From positions 1 through 64,000 of the forward strand of contig NZ_BCQS01000012.1 of assembly GCF_001552195.1 (NCBI RefSeq): DNA of 64,000 nt. The letters are read 5' to 3'. Shown here piece after piece: positions 58,278 to 64,000 of the stretch. The DNA comes from Actinomadura latina NBRC 106108 (GTDB lineage Bacteria > Actinomycetota > Actinomycetes > Streptosporangiales > Streptosporangiaceae). The notes beneath the pieces were generated by a model. The model was not told where the DNA came from and made no database searches. It worked only from the letters and a program-made list of their open reading frames with translations. The translations under genes and the position numbers were made by a program. The number at the start of each line of letters is the position of its first letter. Positions within the stretch are counted from its first letter, which is position 1.

Positions 58278-58463
58278 CCTCCCCCTCTGTCATCGGCGCC
58301 TGAGAGCTTCACCCGCCTGCCTGCGGGCTTTCACCTTCGGCGGGGGACCGGGTCCCCGCTTTCCAGAGGTCGCCTGGTCCGTGCGGTCCGTGGGCCTGAG
58401 AGGTTCCGGGGAGGATTTGCTCCTTCGGCGCCCCACACCGGCTGCGTGGGACTCTCCCGCACG
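58278..58463 (-). promoter_or_regulatory. Tandem glycine riboswitch
   Basis: In the minus-strand leader of gcvT two aptamers follow each other. The first starts CGTGCGGGAGAG (58463-58452) and has GCGCCGAAGGAGCAA and CCTCTCAGGCCCA; the second has CGCCGAAGGTGAAAGCC and GCTCTCAGGCGCCGATGACAGAGGGGGAG-type closing. These GCCGAAGG and CTCTCAGG signatures are diagnostic of glycine riboswitches. It switches the operon on when glycine is abundant. Confidence 0.93.
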
Positions 58464-58518
58464 GGATCATCGGCTGACCGCCAATCTAGCAGCGGCCCCG
58501 CCCCGCGACCACCCGCCG

Positions 58519-58860
58519 TCAGCCCGCCGGGGGCGGCGACGCCGACATGGACTTCACGCACGTCTGCAGGGCCGCCTTGATCTTTTCGAGGTCCTTCTTG
58601 GCGGGCGTGGACGACGGATTCGGCGTCGGCAGCTCCACGCCCTGCTTGTGCATGCAGTCGTTGAACCTCTCCGTCGCCCTCGACACCTCGGGCACGGGCG
58701 TCGCGTTCCCCTTGCCGGGCGCCGTGCCGGACGGCGCCGAGGCCGGTGCCGAAACGGCGGGCGAGGGCGGCGCGGACGCGCTCTCGCCGCCGCCGTCGGA
58801 GCCGCCGCATCCACTGAGCGCCAGCACCAGCACCAGCACCGCTACATGACCGCGCTTCAA
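58519..58860 (-). CDS. Small secreted lipoprotein of unknown function
   Basis: 113 residues. Lipobox LALSGC near residue 19 after a hydrophobic stretch; the exported part has two Cys (NDCMHKQGVELP and LQTCVKSM) in a helical region, and Pro/Ser/Ala linkers. TTG 58860 follows GGAGG by 5 bases. No named domain is seen. Confidence 0.65.
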   Translation of the reverse strand: MKRGHVAVLVLVLALSGCGGSDGGGESASAPPSPAVSAPASAPSGTAPGKGNATPVPEVSRATERFNDCMHKQGVELPTPNPSSTPAKKDLEKIKAALQTCVKSMSASPPPAG

Positions 58861-59134
58861 GTGGACCTCCGTGTACAGGGTGTGAGCTCGGCCCATGATG
58901 CGGGGGCGGGACGGCCCGCCGCTATCGCGCCGCATGCCAATGCCGCGGGCCCGATTTAGCAGCTCAGCTCAAAGGAGCGCCCCGCAGGCTCGCCGAGCAC
59001 CCGGATGGCGCGGCGGCGCCGCTGCGCGGATTCCCCGGATGACTTCAACCGAACCGGGGCCGTTCGCGTACTCTGAGTTGGTTGCTGAGATCACCCGCGG
59101 TGAGCGCGGGCGCACGAGTTGAGGGGCACCCCGG

Positions 59135-60433
59135 ATGGTCTACCTGGCAGGAATGCTGATCCTGTTCTTCGGCCTGCTGGTGTCCATCGCGCTGCACGAG
59201 CTCGGGCACTTCTCGTTCGCCAAGCTGTTCAAGGTGCGGACGACCCAGTTCATGGTCGGGTTCGGCCCGACGATGTGGTCCAGGCACAAGGGCGAGACCG
59301 AGTACGGCGTCAAGTGGATCCCGCTCGGCGGCTACATCCGCATGATCGGGATGCTGCCGCCGCGCAAGGGCGACGCCCCCGGGCAGGTCCGGCAGATCAG
59401 CACCGGCCCGTGGCAGGGCCTCATCGAGTCGGCGCGCGGCGCCGCGCTGGAGGAGATCAGGCCCGGCGACGAGGACCGCGTGTTCTACGCCAAGAAGTGG
59501 TGGCAGAAGCTGCTCATCATGTTCGGCGGGCCCGCGATGAACCTGCTGCTCGCGGTGATGTTCTTCGCGATCCTGCTGATGGGCATCGGCACCAAGCAGG
59601 CGCAGCCGGTCATCGGGCAGGTCCACGACTGCATGGTGCCCGCGAGCCAGTCGCAGGTGGCGGAGTGCCCGGCCGGTGCCACGCCGACGCCGGCCGCGCA
59701 GGCCGGGCTGAAGGCGGGCGACCGGATCGTGGCGTTCGACGGCAGGAAGATCGACGACTACGAGAAGCTGCGGGTGCTGATCCGCGACGACGGCGGCAAG
59801 ACCGTGCCGATGACCGTCGAGCGCGGCGGGCGGGACATCACGCTGAGCGTCCCGATCACCCGCAACCAGATGTACGACCTGGACGACCCCGAGAAGATCG
59901 TGAACGTCGGCTTCCTCGGCATCACCCCGACGCAGGCGATGGAGCGGCAGGGGCCGGGCGCGGTCGCGAGCACGATGGGCGACCTGACCGCGCGCACCGC
60001 GGGCGCGCTGGTGCGGATGCCGCAGAAGATGGTCGGCGTCTGGAACGCCGCGTTCAGCGACGAGAAGCGCGACCCGAACGGCCCGGTCGGCGTCGTCGGC
60101 GTCAGCCGCATCGGCGGCGAGGTCGCCGCCTCCGCCGACTACACCAGCGCCGAGAAGGTCTCCTTCTTCGTGATGCTGCTCGGCTCGCTGAACCTCGCGG
60201 TCGGGCTGTTCAACCTCGTCCCGCTGCTCCCGCTGGACGGCGGCCACATCGCCGGCGCCCTGCTGGAGGCGATCAAGAAGGCGTTCGCCAAGGTGTTCCG
60301 CAGGCCCGACCCCGGCTACGTGGACGTCGCCAAGGCGCTGCCGGTGACGTACGTGATGGCGGTCGTGCTGATCGTCATGGGCGGCCTGCTGATCTACGCC
60401 GACCTGGTGAACCCCGTCACGGTCACGGGATAG
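59135..60433 (+). CDS. Site-2 protease, Rip1/RseP family (M50)
   Basis: 432 residues. Zinc site HELGH at residues 21-25 in the first helix, NPDG-like LPLLPLDGGH near the C-terminus, one PDZ-like domain in between (AAQAGLKAGDRIVAFDGRKI) and three further helices. Cuts membrane-bound anti-sigma factors or signal-peptide remnants. GAGGGG is 8 bases before ATG 59135. Here it lacks the dxr and gcpE neighbours found in mycobacteria. Confidence 0.93.
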   Translation: MVYLAGMLILFFGLLVSIALHELGHFSFAKLFKVRTTQFMVGFGPTMWSRHKGETEYGVKWIPLGGYIRMIGMLPPRKGDAPGQVRQISTGPWQGLIESARGAALEEIRPGDEDRVFYAKKWWQKLLIMFGGPAMNLLLAVMFFAILLMGIGTKQAQPVIGQVHDCMVPASQSQVAECPAGATPTPAAQAGLKAGDRIVAFDGRKIDDYEKLRVLIRDDGGKTVPMTVERGGRDITLSVPITRNQMYDLDDPEKIVNVGFLGITPTQAMERQGPGAVASTMGDLTARTAGALVRMPQKMVGVWNAAFSDEKRDPNGPVGVVGVSRIGGEVAASADYTSAEKVSFFVMLLGSLNLAVGLFNLVPLLPLDGGHIAGALLEAIKKAFAKVFRRPDPGYVDVAKALPVTYVMAVVLIVMGGLLIYADLVNPVTVTG

Positions 60434-61520
60434 CGGGCATCTCGCCCGTCTTCAGGAAGCCGTTCAGCGCCGCGAGGCAGGGCGCTATGTCGAGGCCCTG
60501 CTCCGCGAGCCAGGCGTCCGACCCGTAGGTGCCCGCGTACCGTTCGCCGCCGTCGCAGATCAGCGTCACCACGCTGCCGCGCTCGCCGCGCGCCCGCATC
60601 TCCGCGATCAGCTCCGCCGCGCCCCACATGTTCGTGCCGGTCGAGCCGCCCACGTTCCGGCCGCTGACCTCGGCCGTCCAGCGCATCGCCGCGACGGACG
60701 CCGCGTCCGGCACCCGGATCATCCGGTCGATCACCGTCGGCAGGAACGACGGCTCGACGCGGGGCCGGCCGATGCCCTCGATCCGGGAGCCCGCCGCCGT
60801 CCGGTCCGGGTCGTCGTCGGCGAACGAGCCGTGGAACGCCGACCCCTCCGGGTCGACGACCGCGAGCCGCGTCTGGAACCGCTGGTAGCGGGCGTACCGG
60901 CCGATCGTCGCGGACGTCCCGCCGGTGCCCGCGCCGACCACGATCCAGGACGGCTCCGGGAACCGCTCCAGCCGCATCTGCTCGAAGATCGACTCGGCGA
61001 TGTTGTTGTTGCCGCGCCAGTCCGTCGCGCGCTCGGCGTAGGTGAACTGGTCCATGAAGTGCCCGCCGCACCCGGCCGCGAGCCGCCGCGACTCGGCATA
61101 GATGGTGGCCGGGTCGTCCACCAGGTGGCAGCGGCCCCCGTAGAACTCGATCAGCTGGATCTTCTCCGGGCTGGTCGAGGCGGGCATCACCGCGACGAAC
61201 GGCAGCCCGAGCAGCCGTGCGAAGTACGCCTCCGACACCGCCGTCGACCCGCTGGACGCCTCGATGATCGTCGTGTCCTGCCGGATCCAGCCGTTCGCCA
61301 GCCCGTACAGGAACAGCGACCGGGCGAGCCGGTGCTTCAGTGAACCCGTCGGGTGGACGGACTCGTCCTTCAGGTAGAGGTCGATGCCCCACTCCGGCGG
61401 CAGCGGGAACACGTGCAGGTGCGTGTCCGCGCTGCGGTTGGCGTCGGCGTCGACCAGCCGGATCGCCTCGGCGATCCACGCGCGGTACCCGGGATCGCAG
61501 CGGTCCACGATTCGGCTCAC
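60423..61520 (-). CDS. cds1: Cds1-like L-cysteine desulfhydrase (PLP)
   Basis: 365 residues. PLP Lys62 in HPTGSLKHRLARSLF; EASSGSTAVSEAYFA; GAGTGGTSATIGRY; GGSTGTNMWGA. Closely resembles Mtb Rv3684 (Cds1), which releases H2S from cysteine. GTG 61520 has GAGGA upstream. The 3' ends of this gene and the site-2 protease overlap by 11 bp. Confidence 0.88.
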   Translation of the reverse strand: MSRIVDRCDPGYRAWIAEAIRLVDADANRSADTHLHVFPLPPEWGIDLYLKDESVHPTGSLKHRLARSLFLYGLANGWIRQDTTIIEASSGSTAVSEAYFARLLGLPFVAVMPASTSPEKIQLIEFYGGRCHLVDDPATIYAESRRLAAGCGGHFMDQFTYAERATDWRGNNNIAESIFEQMRLERFPEPSWIVVGAGTGGTSATIGRYARYQRFQTRLAVVDPEGSAFHGSFADDDPDRTAAGSRIEGIGRPRVEPSFLPTVIDRMIRVPDAASVAAMRWTAEVSGRNVGGSTGTNMWGAAELIAEMRARGERGSVVTLICDGGERYAGTYGSDAWLAEQGLDIAPCLAALNGFLKTGEMPAIP

Positions 61521-61608
61521 GTCGGAGTCCTCCTCGATCGTCGTTGATCGGACGGGTGCCACGATATCCGCGCATGTCACGGTGCATCATGGAGGCAGCG
61601 GGGGGCAG

Positions 61609-62856
61609 ATGATCGAGATGTTCGACGAGCGGATCGTGGCGACCGGGCGGCTTCCGCTGCTCGGCTTCTTCGTCGCGTTCCTGATCACTTTCGTGCTGAC
61701 GCGGGTCAACGTCCGGCTGATCCGGGCGGACGCGCGCTGGTGGTTCCGCAACGTGACCGCCGGGGACCTGCACATCCACCACGTCGTGTTCGGGGTGGTG
61801 CTGATGCTGGCGGGCGGCGTGGGCAGCCTCGCCGTCCCCGACGCCTACACCGGGCTCAACGTGGGGGCCGCCGTCGTTTTCGGGATGGGCTCCGCCCTCG
61901 TCCTGGACGAGTTCGCGCTGATCCTGCATCTCAGCGACGTGTACTGGACGGAGAAGGGCCGCGCGTCCGTCGACGCCGTGTTCGTCGCCATCGCGGTCAC
62001 GGGACTGCTGCTGCTCGGCATCCGCCCGCTCGGCTACGAGGGCATCGCGCCCGACCCCGGCACCGGCATCCTGACCCGCGTCTACGTGGTGTCCCTCGTC
62101 GTCAACCTGGTCTTCGCGGTGCTCACCCTCCTCAAGGGCAAGATCTGGACGGGCCTCATCGGCCTCTTCGTCCCCGCCCTGCTGATCGTCGGCGCGATCC
62201 GGGTGGCGCGCCCCGGCTCGCCGTGGGCGCGCTGGCGCTACCCCGCCGACTCGCGCCGCTACCAGCGGGCCGTCCGGCGGGAGAAGCAGCTCCGCCGGCC
62301 GCTGATCCGCGGCAAGATCTGGGTGCAGGAGTTCATCGCGGGACGGCACGACCTCATCCCGCCCGACCTGCTGCAGCGCCACGCCGAAGCCGCCGACCGC
62401 GCCCGCCGCCGCAGGGTCGCCCGCGCCGAGCGCCGCGCGGCCGCCCGCGCCGAGGGCCGCGCCGTGGTCCGTGCCGAGCGCCGCGTCATGGTCCGCGACG
62501 AACGCAAGGCCGCCGCCCGCGCGGAGCGCCGGGCCGAGCGCCGCGCCGCCCGCAGAGCCGCGCGCCGGGCCGCGACGCCCGCCGAGGACGCGACCGCGCG
62601 CGGCGACGAGGCCGCACGTCCGGACGGACGCGGCGGCCGGCGCGTCGCGGCCGCCCGTGCCCCGTCGCCGCGGGTGACCGGACAGGCCGCGTCCCGGATG
62701 CGGGCCCGCGCCGCGGCACGCCGGGCCGGCCGCCCCCAGGACGACTTCCCGCCCGGCTTCCGCCCCGGCGGCCGCGTCCCACCCGCGCCGCCGAAGCCGG
62801 CCGAACCGGCCCCGCTCGGCGAGAAGGCCCCCGGCACGGGCGACGAGCCGCCATGA
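61609..62856 (+). CDS. Polytopic membrane protein with Arg/Ala-rich tail
   Basis: 415 residues. About six membrane helices in the first about 220 residues (LPLLGFFVAFLITFVLT, HHVVFGVVLMLAGGVGSLAV and others) with HIHH in a loop, then about 190 cytoplasmic residues, mostly Arg/Ala/Glu repeats (ARAERRAAARAEGR-like), probably a basic helix able to bind nucleic acid or acidic lipid. GGGGGCAG precedes ATG 61609. The family is uncertain, but similar hydrophobic parts are common in actinomycetes. Confidence 0.7.
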   Translation: MIEMFDERIVATGRLPLLGFFVAFLITFVLTRVNVRLIRADARWWFRNVTAGDLHIHHVVFGVVLMLAGGVGSLAVPDAYTGLNVGAAVVFGMGSALVLDEFALILHLSDVYWTEKGRASVDAVFVAIAVTGLLLLGIRPLGYEGIAPDPGTGILTRVYVVSLVVNLVFAVLTLLKGKIWTGLIGLFVPALLIVGAIRVARPGSPWARWRYPADSRRYQRAVRREKQLRRPLIRGKIWVQEFIAGRHDLIPPDLLQRHAEAADRARRRRVARAERRAAARAEGRAVVRAERRVMVRDERKAAARAERRAERRAARRAARRAATPAEDATARGDEAARPDGRGGRRVAAARAPSPRVTGQAASRMRARAAARRAGRPQDDFPPGFRPGGRVPPAPPKPAEPAPLGEKAPGTGDEPP

Positions 62857-62949
62857 CGGCCCGGCCGGCGGGCGTCGCTTTCCGGCGCGTCCGGACGGCG
62901 GACCGCCCGTACCGCGTGACCGTGCGCGCGGCCTTCCGCCGCGTGCGGG

Positions 62950-64000
62950 TCAGTCCATGACGGGGGCGACGGCGCGGACGGTGCCGATCGTGTCGGCCTC
63001 GGCGGCGGACTTGTCGGGCCGGTACCGCAGCACGCGCGCGAATCGCAGCGCGATGCCGCCGGGGTAGCGGGGGCTGTGCTGGACGCCGTCGAACGCGATC
63101 TCCACGACCAGTTCGGGCCGGACGTGCACCGTCCAGTCGTCCTCCCGGACGGCCAGTTCGCGGAGCTTCTCCGTCTGCCAGGCGAGCAGTTCGTCCGTGA
63201 GCCCCTTGAACGTCTTGCCGAGCATCACGAACCCGCCCGTCTCGGGATCCCGCGCGCCCAGGTGCAGGTTGGACAGCAGCCCCCGCCGCCGCCCGTGCCC
63301 CCACTCCACGGCGAGCACGACGAGGTCGAGCGTGTGCCGCGGCTTCACCTTGATCCACCCCGCGCCGCGCCGCCCCGCCGTGTAGGGGGTATCGAGCGAC
63401 TTGACCACCACGCCCTCATGTCCACGCGCGACGGCCTCGTCGAACACCTCCTTGGCCTGGACCGGGTCATCGGTGACCACCCGGGGCATCCGCAGGTCCT
63501 CCGGTACGACCCGCACCAGTGCCGCGTTCCGCTCCGCACCCGGCGCGTCGAGCAGATCCCCTGAGGCCGGGCTGCCCGGAGTCGCACCCCTCTCGGCGGC
63601 GTCTACGTCGGCTGGGCGCTCGTTCAGGTAGAGGACGTCGAAGAGGAAGACGCTCAGGGGGACCGGGTCGGTGTTCTTCGCCGTGCGGGTCGCGGTGCGG
63701 GCGGCGGTCACCTGGAAGGGGTGGGGGCGGCCGTCGGGGCGCAGGGCGATGAGTTCGCCGTCGAAGACGGCCTCGTGGACCGGGAGCCGGCGGGCGGCGT
63801 CGACCACCTCGGGCAGGCGGGAGGTGATCTCGTCCAGGGTGCGGGTGAAGATGTGCACCTCGTCGCCGGAGACGTGCACCTGGGCGCGGATGCCGTCGAG
63901 TTTCCACTCGACCGCCGCCGCTGCTTCCAGCTTGGCGAACGCGTCGTCGATGGACGGCGCCGACGCGGCCAGCATGGGCTTGATCGGGCGGCCGACCTCC
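62950..64000 (-). CDS. ATP-dependent DNA ligase, LigB-like (partial)
   Basis: C-terminal part of at least 350 residues; the N-terminus is outside the window. The adenylated Lys is in EWKLDGIRAQVH; later motifs are FTRTLDEITSRLP, FDGELIAL, EGVVVKSLDTPYTAGRRG and WIKVKPRH. The frame continues through VGRPIKPMLA at the edge. Together with the N-terminal domain this matches actinobacterial LigB. Confidence 0.9.
   Translation of the reverse strand, partial: EVGRPIKPMLAASAPSIDDAFAKLEAAAAVEWKLDGIRAQVHVSGDEVHIFTRTLDEITSRLPEVVDAARRLPVHEAVFDGELIALRPDGRPHPFQVTAARTATRTAKNTDPVPLSVFLFDVLYLNERPADVDAAERGATPGSPASGDLLDAPGAERNAALVRVVPEDLRMPRVVTDDPVQAKEVFDEAVARGHEGVVVKSLDTPYTAGRRGAGWIKVKPRHTLDLVVLAVEWGHGRRRGLLSNLHLGARDPETGGFVMLGKTFKGLTDELLAWQTEKLRELAVREDDWTVHVRPELVVEIAFDGVQHSPRYPGGIALRFARVLRYRPDKSAAEADTIGTVRAVAPVMD

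Noticed and set aside
58871..59134. Possible small gene before the site-2 protease
   Set aside because: A short frame ending just before the protease shows no ribosome binding site or recognisable domain; the region is best taken as promoter and leader.
62853..62960. 35-codon ORF overlapping the end of the membrane protein gene (ATGA)
   Set aside because: Arg-rich, no ribosome binding site of its own, runs into the ligase 3' end; more likely chance in GC-rich DNA.

Overview
High-GC actinobacterial chromosome. GC is well above 65%, GTG and TTG starts are common, and most genes have GGAGG-type ribosome binding sites. The gene set (secreted GH10/GH62/GH27 enzymes with ricin-type CBM13 modules, plus a clpS-to-rdgB block in nearly the same order as Mycobacterium tuberculosis Rv1331-Rv1341) fits a filamentous soil actinomycete. 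Actinomadura or another Thermomonosporaceae/Streptosporangiales member is my inference from protein style only.

Layout. (1) 1-10.3 kb is accessory and partly decayed. It holds an HxlR/oxidoreductase pair, a methyltransferase, a luciferase-like monooxygenase, a DHA2 efflux pump, and a row of broken genes: a LysR C-terminus, a frameshifted ASCH/winged-helix gene, a LuxR gene without its N-terminus, and a TetR remnant. Inside this zone is a two-gene unit: a membrane-anchored NACHT NTPase and a small two-helix membrane protein that share a short motif. (2) 10.3-21.5 kb is a hemicellulose-degradation cluster: GH27 alpha-galactosidase, GH62 arabinofuranosidase, GH10 xylanase, CE1-like esterase and a GH10-CBM13-GH62 fusion. 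Near-identical modules and shared promoter-leader elements show duplication and shuffling. An alpha/beta hydrolase and an SCP2-like gene lie in the middle. (3) 21.7-31.2 kb is conserved: gntK, pncA and pncB on the minus strand; then clpS, a DUF2017 gene, mec, cysO, cysM, a thioesterase gene, murI, a metallo-hydrolase gene, rph and rdgB on the plus strand. Mec, CysO and CysM form the sulfur-carrier cysteine route. (4) 31.3-35.7 kb is regulatory: a SigE-type sigma factor with a membrane partner, converging on three consecutive MEDS-domain regulators (two with ATPase domains, one with STAS) that look like a partner-switching module. (5) 35.8-45.8 kb holds a TetR/MFS pair, a tRNA-Leu whose anticodon is also the MFS stop codon, PrxQ, DUF3618, GH4, SIMPL, a PLP-dependent deaminase/aldolase-like enzyme, an LpqC-like lipoprotein, PurU and a two-gene remnant of an Asp23/AmaP-type membrane operon. 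(6) 46-54 kb holds a CitA/CitB-type two-component system, two very small genes, a thiolase, and regulators with clear palindromic operators (HxlR, TetR plus NTF2-like, WYL plus DinB/VOC). (7) 54-58.5 kb is a gcvT-gcvH-glyA-sdaA operon on the minus strand behind a tandem glycine riboswitch, converting glycine to serine to pyruvate. (8) 58.5-64 kb holds a lipoprotein, a Rip1-type site-2 protease, Cds1, a membrane protein with an Arg/Ala-rich tail, and a DNA ligase cut by the window edge.

The best candidates for something undescribed are the NACHT/two-helix-membrane-protein pair at 5.4-8.1 kb and the MEDS-ATPase/MEDS-STAS/MEDS-ATPase cassette at 32.8-35.7 kb. No CRISPR array, rRNA, integrase, transposase or secondary-metabolite core gene was found.
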